A stretch of DNA of 64,000 bases from the NCBI GenBank assembly GCA_037045145.1, contig JBAOIA010000011.1, forward strand, positions 558,001 through 622,000, written 5' to 3'. The translations under genes and the position numbers were made by a program. Positions 46,862 through 54,126 of the stretch are shown in pieces (the stretch's first letter is position 1; each line of letters starts with the position of its first letter). A model generated the notes under the pieces. The model made no database searches. It had not been told where the DNA came from and saw only the letters and a list, made by a program, of their open reading frames with translations. The stretch comes from Bacteroidia bacterium. Its GTDB lineage: Bacteria > Bacteroidota > Bacteroidia > AKYH767-A > OLB10.

Positions 46862-47757
46862 TTAGTGGTCAATGATTATTTTTTTAAATACAGTATTGAA
46901 ATTAGCCGTTGTAAGCTTCAACATATAAAATCCATTGGGAATGTTTGATGTAATTAGTCTTTCTTTGTTTTTCATTGGTTTATTCAGCACACTTATTCCT
47001 TCTGATGTAAACAACTCGGCATTAAATAAAGAATATCCTGTTTCATCCATATCAATGATAAAATAACCATCAGCAGGAACAGGATAAATTTTTAATTTAT
47101 TTTTCTCAACCTGCTGAACTCCCACAGGCTGCAATCCTGTCCAGGGGCGAAACTGGAAAGTCCTATCATTATATCAACTGGTCCCGAGAAAACATTATCC
47201 ATAACCATGCTGTCTTTCATAAAACAGAATGTGCCTGATGCTGTATCTGTAACCAAAATAGCAAATCCCTGACCCGGGCAGGGCGTTATGTTGTGAGAAT
47301 AGTACCAGTCTATGTGCAATTCGGCATTGGGCAGTGGCGACTGATCAGGAAACGGAAGCGAGTCTGACCTGAGCGTACTGACATCCCATTTGAATTTGGT
47401 TGGTGGATAGGTATTGGCCACAGTCAATTGAAATGAATAATAGCTAAGTGATGTATCTATTATCTCTACCTTATACATTAAGAAGCTTGTAACTGGTGAT
47501 GCCGAAGCATTCAAATTAACAAAATCATAGGGTACAGGATATTCTCCAAAGATAGTATCTGCTAAAACCGGTCCTACGAAAGCTCCGGGAGAAAATCCAT
47601 AATACAATGTATCTTTTTGCCCTATGGCATCTTCAATATAAATCGGGAAAACCCAACGCGGTTGTTGCGATGCACCCGGTATCTGATATACTGTTTGTGA
47701 TGTTGAATAACCAACCTTCAGTATTAGCAAAAGAGATATTATAATACTCTTTTTCAT
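46862..47757 (-). pseudogene. T9SS type A cargo, EDA-motif family member 2, frameshifted
   Basis: The first frame (47757 down to 47092) encodes a signal peptide (ending YSTSQ) and IYIEDAIGQKDTLYYGF, then DTIFGEYPVP, as in the other EDA proteins. The T9SS tail (KLKIYPVPADGYFIIDMDE, then GFYMLKLTTANF) is in the next frame, ending at 46862. Adding one base to the A-run at 47157-47160 (T-run on the coding strand) restores one continuous protein of about 297 aa with R-P-W-T-G-L-Q-P-V-G at the join. Either the gene is broken or the run has a sequencing or assembly error. Confidence 0.75.
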
Positions 47758-47854
47758 TTCATTAAACTCTTCTTAATTCAAAAGTATAATATTTTTTCTG
47801 AAAAAAACGCCATTGCGCCAGAGAGGAATAATAAGTAAATTTTTTTTTCATTGT

Positions 47855-47917
47855 TCTAAAAATAAAATTTAAAACCCTGTAGTTGCCATAAGGCGAAATA
47901 GTAATGTTTTTGCTTTG
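47855..47917 (-). pseudogene. CEY-family C-terminal remnant
   Basis: A minus-strand frame reads QSKNITISPYGNYRVLNFIF, matching S-K-N-G-x-S-I-S-P-Y-G-N-R-V-L-N-F of the CEY proteins at 49258 and 51214. It lies in the 380-base gap between EDA-2 and the CEY fragment at 48138 and has no start. The rest of that gap shows nothing I can identify. Confidence 0.55.
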
Positions 47918-48137
47918 CATTGGAACTGCTTTATTGCCATAAGCGATTTATCTTGTTTGACTATTGCTGATGACAACACTCTCAATCCCGAACTTTGCTG
48001 TCCGCAAATGTAATGCGGCTATCCATATATTCGTCAGCAGTTATAATTTCCGTCAATCAAATCCTGCTCAAGTTGTGTTATGCAGTTTTTATATCCAGAT
48101 ATTCAACTCATCAGAAATGGGAGTCCAGTTATACATA

Positions 48138-48323
48138 TCATCCAATATGTGGAAATACAGTGTATCCGTTTTTACTGCAATAAGCAAAACTTCCGTTACA
48201 TAATGGGGCTGAACTGGCGCCAACAGTACGCAAACTTGTTGAATCCTCATAATATTCACACTGTGCACTAGTGTTTAAATATGCGCTTATCATTAATAAA
48301 AGGCCTAAGTTTTTTTTGCTCAT
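48138..48323 (-). pseudogene. CEY-family N-terminal fragment
   Basis: 61 codons: the signal peptide ends TSAQ, then CEYYEDSTSLRTVGASSAP and CSKNGYTVF before an early stop. The family core continues S-I-S-P-Y-G-N after K-N-G-Y; here it is lost. The ATG at 48321-48323 overlaps the stop of the EDA-3 gene (ATGA), so translation was probably coupled. The remnant at 47855 may be its missing end. Confidence 0.6.
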
Positions 48324-49258
48324 AGTTTCAAAATTTTAAAGTTTAATTTTTTTGAAGCATTGTATAAAGTAAGTGTATATAGCCCTCTGGTTATTTCACT
48401 TGAATCTATTTTTTTATTTATCAATTTTCCATTACAGATTATTACTCCACTCACATCTGTAATTGTATAATTAAAAATTTCATTACCTGTAAAATCAATG
48501 ATGATTTCATTAAAAAAGGGAACTGGATATACTTTATAATCTTTGTTTTTAGCATTATATTCCTGAATACCAACTATTGTAAAATTGGGTTGAAAAACAT
48601 AAACAGCAATATCGTTTAGGTCAATGGTATCTATCAACTGAGAATCAATTACCCGATCATAAGCCCTGGAGCTGCCATTTCCTGATGAATCCATCCATCC
48701 TCTATACCACCCGTTACCATATAATTCGTTTATGTTTGAAAAATAGATTGCATTATATTCACAAAAGCAACCAAAATCGGCAGTATCGGGTAAAAATGGG
48801 TTATTACGTTGTATATTTATTTTAGCTATGACAGGTGGTGTGTAATTGTAGAACCGGATTTTATAATCAAGAGGGTCATTGAAGAAATTGTAAAATGTAG
48901 CATAGACCGCTGTCAAGTCGCAATAGCGTATATCATATTTAGTGTACCAGTCATAAGCAAAGCCATCACTCATTTTGTTTTCAATGCGGGCGGTAAACAC
49001 GCCCGGTTGTACAAAGGGACCTATATCCACTTCGTCAAAGGCGGTGTCAATATTTGGTGAAACTATTTTAGGGCAACTTGGAGGAGGGTTAATGTATAAA
49101 TAACAAGAATCCATATAATGCCCAATGTAAACGGTATCTCTTGCGCCTGTGGCATCCTCAAAGGCAATGGTAAGCAGTTCGCTTGGCGTTACGCTGCCTT
49201 GCGATAATACTCTTTCTGAATAAACTGATAAGAGGATAATAATTAAATACTTTTTCAT
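48320..49258 (-). CDS. T9SS type A cargo, EDA-motif family member 3
   Basis: The protein has 312 aa. The signal peptide ends VLSQ. The mature start has LLTIAFEDATGARDTVYIGH and then DTAFDEVDIG, the EDA motif pair. The middle is Cys-containing (CPKIVSP, FGCFCEYNA) and unassigned. The tail, YKVYPVPFFNEIIIDFTGNE to GLYTLTLYNAS, is a type A sorting domain. Its ATG overlaps the stop of the upstream CEY gene (TAATG) and its stop overlaps the next CEY start, so the three are translationally coupled. Confidence 0.85.
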   Translation of the reverse strand: MKKYLIIILLSVYSERVLSQGSVTPSELLTIAFEDATGARDTVYIGHYMDSCYLYINPPPSCPKIVSPNIDTAFDEVDIGPFVQPGVFTARIENKMSDGFAYDWYTKYDIRYCDLTAVYATFYNFFNDPLDYKIRFYNYTPPVIAKINIQRNNPFLPDTADFGCFCEYNAIYFSNINELYGNGWYRGWMDSSGNGSSRAYDRVIDSQLIDTIDLNDIAVYVFQPNFTIVGIQEYNAKNKDYKVYPVPFFNEIIIDFTGNEIFNYTITDVSGVIICNGKLINKKIDSSEITRGLYTLTLYNASKKLNFKILKL

Positions 49259-49476
49259 TATTCTATAATTTTAGAATAAAAAAAATTTAAAACCCTGTTG
49301 CCATAAGGCGAAATACTGAATCCGTTTTTACTACGGTAAGTAAAATTGCCCGAACACGTGGGTGCTGATACAGTCCCGTTTACACGCAGTGCAGTAGAAT
49401 CTTTAATATACTCGCATTGGGCAAATAGTAATTTGCCTGTTAGCATTAGAACAATAATAATTTTAATTTTTCTCAT
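49258..49476 (-). CDS. CEY-family short secreted protein A
   Basis: The protein has 72 aa. The signal peptide MRKIKIIIVLMLTGKLLFAQ is followed by CEYIKDSTALRVNGTVSAPT, then C-S-G-N-F-T-Y-R-S-K-N-G and SISPYGNRVLNF. Q before Cys is a poor lipobox, so signal peptidase I cleavage is likelier. The first 24 codons, the upstream spacer and the end of the preceding SBBP gene form a 108-base block identical to the B copy. Compared with copy B (whose remnants run on to ...D-A-D-F-A-T-V-P-P-Q-G-I-F), this protein ends early at the junction with the EDA-3 gene. Confidence 0.6.
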   Translation of the reverse strand: MRKIKIIIVLMLTGKLLFAQCEYIKDSTALRVNGTVSAPTCSGNFTYRSKNGFSISPYGNRVLNFFYSKIIE

Positions 49477-49512
49477 AACGTTTGTTGATTTAAAGTTAAA
49501 TAAAATTTAATT
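49405..49512. repeat. 108-bp identical block, copy A
   Basis: Identical to 51518-51625. It spans the start of the CEY gene, the spacer and the last bases before the SBBP stop, while neighbouring coding sequence differs clearly. This suggests recent recombination or gene conversion. Confidence 0.85.
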
Positions 49513-49516
49513 ATAT

Positions 49517-51153
49517 TTAATCGCTTTTAACGACCATAGCATTGCTGCTACTTTTATCGGTTAACACATTTAATAAATACGTACCACTTTTTTGACTTGC
49601 CATGTCGATTGTATTTATGCCCACTGGCAAAATGGTTCTTAAAATTACCTGGCCGGTAATGGAGCTAATTGTTACCGTTGCTTTTTCAATCACATTTATT
49701 TGTACAGTTTCAGTAAAAGGATTCGGAAATACTTTTATGAGTGTGTTTGTATAATTATCATATAAACCCGTAATAGGTTGGCTCCATTTAAAAATATAAG
49801 CATCACCCATCCCTGCTGAAGTCAAGTTATAGAGGTTATTTGAAGGATCAAAATCGCATGTCCCGCCAAACTCTCCAGCTACGTAGATTTTTTCATGTGC
49901 ATCCAATTTTATTGACAATCCAATATTGTTTGAACCTTTTATTTGATTAGCCCAAATAAAATTACCTGCACTATCTAATTTACTTATAAATGTATTTACC
50001 CCACCGGTGCTAGTTAAATTGTAGATACTTGTTCCCGGATCAAAATCAACAGTATCGTTAAATGCACCAGTGGTATAAATGTTATTTACTGAGTCTATAA
50101 CTATCCCCATACCCTCATCACTTCCTGTACTCCCCCAACTTTTTGCCCAAATCAAATTCCCTCCATTATCTAACTTAAATAAACAAACATCAGTCAAACC
50201 ATTGCTTATTAAATTAAAAACATTTGCACTCGGATCAGCATCCAAGGTATCTATAAAATAACCTATACCATAAATATTATCTAAATTGTCTATGGTTAAA
50301 TTACTTCCAATTGAATAGTTAGCCCCCCCAATTGTTTTGCCCAGGCAAAATTCCCTCCACTGTCTAATTCGCAGATGTAAATATCTGAGTAGCCATAGGA
50401 TAATAAATCATAATTGATGACTGTATCCGGATTGAAATCGCATAAACCTTTAAACTCACCTACTAAAAGAATATCTCCGCTACTATTCAAATTAATAGAA
50501 TTTACATAGTCTTCATCACCACCACCAAAAGTTTTTATCCAATTCAAATTACCACTACCATCCAGTTTAGCTATAAAAACATCACTAATTCCTTTTGAAT
50601 GGCCCATAAGGCTATCATTTGTGATATCTATAAAGTGTAGGGTATCTGAAAAAATACCAGCCCAAAACACATTGCCATCGCTAACAACACAAGAAGTTCC
50701 TCTATCATATGAAAATTCACTGCCACTCACTACTTTTACCCAAATAAAATTACCCGCAGAATCTAATTTTAGCAAAAACGCACTTGAAGTACTTTGGGAT
50801 TTTAATAAAGTAACTCCCGGGCCCGGATCAAAATCAACAGAGTCCCCAAAATAACCAGAAATGTAAATATTACTGTTATTATCGCATACGATCTCATAGC
50901 TACCATCTACACCTGGGCCTCCAATTAATTTATTCCAAAGAATAACGCCATTAGAATCTATTTTATAAATAAAACAATCCGGACTGGAAGCTTCAGTAAA
51001 TCCAGTGACATAAATATTTCCTGCTTGGTCAATAGCATTACTAGTGGCTATGTCAACTTGAATGCCCCCAAACTGCTTAGCCCATTGCAGGGTTTGTGAA
51101 GTAGCAATAGAAAATGCAAAACCAAAACTATTAAAAAAAGAAAAAAGTCTCAT
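49517..51153 (-). pseudogene. SBBP beta-propeller T9SS cargo A, frameshifted
   Basis: The gene starts at 51153 and the first frame runs to 50296; the second, 50245-49517, carries the last repeats and the T9SS tail (VKVFPNPFTETVQINVI in B, IKVFPNPFTETVQINVI here). The frames meet at the run of six C at 50323-50328 (six G on the coding strand); seven G would give ...A-K-Q-L-G-G-A-N-Y-S-I-G and one protein of about 545 aa. Propeller repeats carry VDFDPG-type Asp loops. The signal-peptide codons also differ from copy B by compensating small deletions. Contingency switching, decay and assembly error are all possible. Confidence 0.75.
49629..49723. repeat. 95-bp identical block in SBBP tail, copy A
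   Basis: Identical to 51741-51835, within the T9SS sorting-domain codons, although the propeller cores of the two genes have diverged well beyond this level. Confidence 0.85.
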
Positions 51154-51213
51154 GGTGTTACTGAGAATTTAAAGGTATAAAATTTTTTAACAGTCAAAGC
51201 TCCAAAACTTAAT

Positions 51214-51589
51214 TCATAATATTTTCTTAAAAATACCCTGTGGAGGTACGGTTGCAAAATCAGCATCCATGAAAGAGGTTAAATTAGTAGGTGGATGGAG
51301 TTTATTGTATTCGATGTGCCGGGATCCCAATAATTACTGGAAGTGCCCGCAAGAGGATCAGCGGCTGGTGTTTGATCATAGATAATGTTGATCATTAAAT
51401 TTAAAACCCTGTTGCCATAAGGTGAAATACTGTATCCATTTTTACTGCAATAGGTAAAATTGCTATGCATGAGGGTGCAGAGGCGCTTCCGATAACACGC
51501 AATGTAGTAGAATCTTCAATATACTCGCATTGGGCAAATAGTAATTTGCCTGTTAGCATTAGAACAATAATAATTTTAATTTTTCTCAT
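51214..51589 (-). pseudogene. CEY-family secreted protein B, two frameshifts
   Basis: The start (51589) has the same signal peptide as copy A, then CEYIEDSTTLRVIGSASAPS. One base is missing near 51463; the next frame gives NFTYCSKNGYSISPYGNR, VLNLMINIIYDQTPAADPLA and GTSSNYWDPGTSNTIN. A second shift near 51290 leads to LTSFMDADFATVPPQGIFKK and a stop at 51214. The intact family member would be about 120 aa. The segment 51100-51290 has several single-base losses compared with copy B around 53220-53400. Confidence 0.65.
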
Positions 51590-51625
51590 AACGTTTGTTG
51601 ATTTAAAGTTAAATAAAATTTAATT
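51518..51625. repeat. 108-bp identical block, copy B
   Basis: Identical to 49405-49512; see that entry. Covers the CEY-B start, the spacer and the region just after the SBBP-B stop. Confidence 0.85.
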
Positions 51626-51628
51626 TTA

Positions 51629-53275
51629 TTAATTGCTTTTAACAATAATAGCATTGCTGCTGCTTTTATCGGTTAACACATTTAATAAATACGTACCACT
51701 TTGTTGATTTGCTAGGGTGATAGTATTTATGCCCGCTGGTAAAATGGTTCTTAAAATTACCTGGCCGGTAATGGAGCTAATTGTTACCGTTGCTTTTTCA
51801 ATCACATTTATTTGTACAGTTTCAGTAAAAGGATTTGGGAATACTTTAACGGATGAGTTTGTATAAGTATCATGTAAGCCGGTAAGAGGTTGGCTCCATT
51901 TAAAAAGATAAGCATCATAAGGGCCTAATGAATTAAGGGTATAAAAATTGCCTGACGGATCAAAATCGCAACTGTTGCTAAAATTACCTGCAACATATAT
52001 ATTCAGATTGTTATCTAAAGCAATGCTGTTACCCATGTTGTCGATGGTTCCAACTAATTGATTAGCCCAAATTAAATTACCGGCACTGTCTATTTTATTT
52101 ACAAAAGTATCGCCAAAGGAGTTATTGCAAACTAAATTATAAACGCCCATTCCCGGATCAAAATCAACGGTATCAACAAACCGTCCGGTAGTATATATGT
52201 TGGCAGATGAATCAAGAGCTAAAGAGTTACACACATCAAGTCCTGTCCCTCCAAAGCTTAAAGCCCATTGCATATTACCACTGCTGTCTAACTTTAAAAT
52301 AAAATTATCATAATTACCATTGCTTACCAGGTTATAAATACCTGAATTGGGGTCAGCATCCATTATACCTTCAAAAACCCCTGCTAAAAAAATATTGCCA
52401 GCTTTATCTATTACCAACTCGCAAGGCACTTCAAAATTTACACCACCAAATTGTTTAACCCAAATAAAGTTACCGCCAGAGTCTAATTTACAAACATACA
52501 CATCCGTATTGCCTAAGGAAGTTAAATCAAAATTTACCGTTGAATCCGGGTTAAAATCGCAAATACCGGTAAAACCGCCTGTTGTAATAATATTATCGGC
52601 ATCGTCTAAGGCAATTGATACAATGCCATCACTACCCAAGCCTCCCTGGGATTTTGTCCAAATAAAATTACCCGCAGTATCTAGTTTGGCTATAAAAATA
52701 TCTATGAGTCCCTGAGATATTGCAACAGGAAAAGAGGTACTTTGTGCAGTATAAAAAAGAGTATCGTTAAAAACACCGCACCAGTAAATATAGGGTCCAC
52801 TAACCTTACAAAATCTAGAACCATTCTCATAAAAAGCATGACACCCCATTTGTTTTACCCACACAAAATTGCCGCCAGAATCTAATTTTAATAAATATGC
52901 ATCGCCCAAGCTCTGCGAAATAAGCGAACTAATACCTGTACCCGGATCAAAATCAACAGAATCATTAAAGACTCCACATACATATATGTTGCACAAACTA
53001 TCAGTTGTTATGTGTATGCTTGCATCAACTCCCATGCCGCCAATTATTTTATTCCAAAGAATATTACCATTAGAATCTAATTTGCAAATAAAAATATTTA
53101 TGCTGGAAGTATCAGTGTATCCTGTAATATAACTGTTTCCAGCTATATCAATTGTATTACTAAAAGCAATGTCAGATTTTGTCCCCCCAAATTGCTTAGC
53201 CCATTGCAGGGTTTGTGAAGTAGCAATAGAAAATTGCAAAACCAAAACTATTAAAAAAAGAAAAAAGTTTCTCAT
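51629..53275 (-). CDS. SBBP beta-propeller T9SS cargo B
   Basis: The protein has 548 aa and is the only intact SBBP gene of the array. After the signal peptide (1-20, ending SIATSQ) come about eight ~55-residue SBBP repeats, each with K-L-D-S-x-G-N-F-x-W-x-K-x-x-G-G and often V-D-F-D-P-G, whose Asp may bind calcium. The tail from about residue 470 (VKVFPNPFTETVQINVI to SGTYLLNVLTDKSSSNAIIV) is a type A sorting domain. It should be a secreted or surface beta-propeller. Ligand is unknown. Downstream lie CEY-B and SBBP-A in the same direction with short gaps, so an operon is likely. Confidence 0.88.
   Translation of the reverse strand: MRNFFLFLIVLVLQFSIATSQTLQWAKQFGGTKSDIAFSNTIDIAGNSYITGYTDTSSINIFICKLDSNGNILWNKIIGGMGVDASIHITTDSLCNIYVCGVFNDSVDFDPGTGISSLISQSLGDAYLLKLDSGGNFVWVKQMGCHAFYENGSRFCKVSGPYIYWCGVFNDTLFYTAQSTSFPVAISQGLIDIFIAKLDTAGNFIWTKSQGGLGSDGIVSIALDDADNIITTGGFTGICDFNPDSTVNFDLTSLGNTDVYVCKLDSGGNFIWVKQFGGVNFEVPCELVIDKAGNIFLAGVFEGIMDADPNSGIYNLVSNGNYDNFILKLDSSGNMQWALSFGGTGLDVCNSLALDSSANIYTTGRFVDTVDFDPGMGVYNLVCNNSFGDTFVNKIDSAGNLIWANQLVGTIDNMGNSIALDNNLNIYVAGNFSNSCDFDPSGNFYTLNSLGPYDAYLFKWSQPLTGLHDTYTNSSVKVFPNPFTETVQINVIEKATVTISSITGQVILRTILPAGINTITLANQQSGTYLLNVLTDKSSSNAIIVKSN
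51741..51835. repeat. 95-bp identical block in SBBP tail, copy B
   Basis: Identical to 49629-49723, within the sorting-domain codons. Confidence 0.85.
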
Positions 53276-53292
53276 GGTGTTTACTTGAGAAT

Positions 53293-53400
53293 TTAAAGGT
53301 ATAAAATTTTTTTAACAGTCAAAGCTCCAAAACTCGATTCATAATACTTTCTTGTAAAAATACCCTGTGGTGGTACGGTTGCAAAATCAGCATCCATGAA
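53293..53400 (-). pseudogene. CEY-family 3' remnant abutting the right 59-bp repeat
   Basis: A minus-strand frame reads SFMDADFATVPPQGIFTRKY then E-S-S-F-G-A-L-T-V-K-K-I-L and stops at 53293. It matches the C-terminus of CEY-B. Its 5' side ends exactly at the inward edge of the 59-bp repeat at 53401, mirroring the truncated SBBP gene at the left repeat. Confidence 0.65.
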
Positions 53401-53459
53401 AGTGGAATTCCAAGAAAAAAGTGGACAAAATATTAATGACCTCATGCAGCATGTTTGAT
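53401..53459 (+). repeat. 59-bp inverted repeat, right copy
   Basis: 58 of 59 bases match the reverse complement of 45095-45153. The edge facing the array, AGTGGAATTCC, abuts a cut CEY gene. Together the two copies bracket 8.25 kb. Confidence 0.9.
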
Positions 53460-53485
53460 TTTGTTGTTTAATAATTGTTGATGTT

Positions 53486-53617
53486 CTAAAATTTTGATAT
53501 AAAAATAAAATTTAAAATCCCGTAGTTGCCATTAGGTGAAATTGGAGTTCCAGTATCCAACTGTTTTATTTCGGAAGAAATTATGCTAGAAGTTAAGACT
53601 CTTCCATCTCCTTGGAT
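53486..53617 (-). pseudogene. C-terminal remnant of another secreted protein, CEY-like ending
   Basis: A minus-strand frame without a start codon reads IQGDGRVLTSSIISSEIKQL, then TGTPISPNGNYGILNFIFIS and a stop at 53486. The end matches I-S-P-Y-G-N-Y-R-V-L-N-F-I-F of the CEY group. The remaining ~230 bases up to the 39-bp repeat at 53842 show nothing I can identify. Confidence 0.5.
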
Positions 53618-53841
53618 TCAGCATTTTTCTATTAACGTGAACAAACAACAGTATTAAGTTATAAAGCGTTCTTCATTATTATTTTTTTTCCAACATCTCT
53701 TATTTTTTCTTACAGGCGATTTTCAAGCTTGACAGTAGTTTATAACGTGGCTCTCCTCTGAAAGATGAAATAAGTCCTTACGGTTAGCTCAATTTTCTTA
53801 CAAAAGAAAGAATGCCCATTTCGATGTCAGAAAATGTTGAG

Positions 53842-53880
53842 TAGCGGCAATTGATTTGCAATTACCCATACAAATTCAAA
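53842..53880 (+). repeat. 39-bp direct repeat, copy 2 (upstream of small gene MDLL-2)
   Basis: Identical over 39 bases to 44712-44750, 9.13 kb away in the same orientation, again starting 50 bases before an ATG for M-D-L-L. Confidence 0.9.
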
Positions 53881-53891
53881 TAAAAAACAAT

Positions 53892-54068
53892 ATGGACTTA
53901 TTAATCTCAATTTTACTTTACTTAGGTGTTTATGCTACACCGGCTGATCTTCAAAATAAAGATTTTGTTGCTAAAAATTCTGAACAAATAAATAAAGCAG
54001 AAACGCTATCAAAAGATCCAAATTTTAAATGCGATGGAATTGTAATTGTCGGCAGTGGTAATTTGTAA
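53892..54068 (+). CDS. Small protein MDLL-2, unknown function (paralogue of 44762)
   Basis: The protein has 58 aa. MDLLISILLYLGVYATPADL is followed by QNKDFVAKNSEQINKAETLS, then a tail KCDGIVIVGSGNL unlike that of MDLL-1. The first four codons are base-identical to MDLL-1 and the upstream 39 bases match exactly, whereas the 11-base spacer between them differs. A terminator follows 22 bases after the stop. The conserved head with a variable tail recalls precursor peptides, but no modification enzyme or exporter gene is next to it. Confidence 0.65.
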   Translation: MDLLISILLYLGVYATPADLQNKDFVAKNSEQINKAETLSKDPNFKCDGIVIVGSGNL

Positions 54069-54090
54069 TTAACATCTCCAAAAGAATATC

Positions 54091-54126
54091 AAAGGCACTG
54101 ACTTCAAAAGATCAGTGCCTTTTTAA
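54091..54126. terminator. Bidirectional terminator between MDLL-2 and the 500-aa gene
   Basis: An 11-bp perfect stem (54091-54101 with 54112-54122) around a 10-nt loop has T-rich sequence on the plus side and A-rich on the other. It can end the small gene and overlaps the stop of the minus-strand gene at 54112. Confidence 0.85.

Noticed and set aside
48080..48271. Plus-strand short open frames in the EDA/CEY region
   Set aside because: They are antisense to CEY fragments, overlap each other in all frames and carry no motif.
44762..54068. MDLL-1 and MDLL-2 as a toxin-antitoxin pair
   Set aside because: They are paralogues of each other, each alone with its own terminator, and neither resembles a known toxin or antitoxin.
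44700..54100. CRISPR array or integron reading of the repeats around the secreted array
   Set aside because: There are only two copies each of the 39-bp and 59-bp repeats, kilobases apart, with no spacers, no cas genes and no tyrosine integrase nearby.
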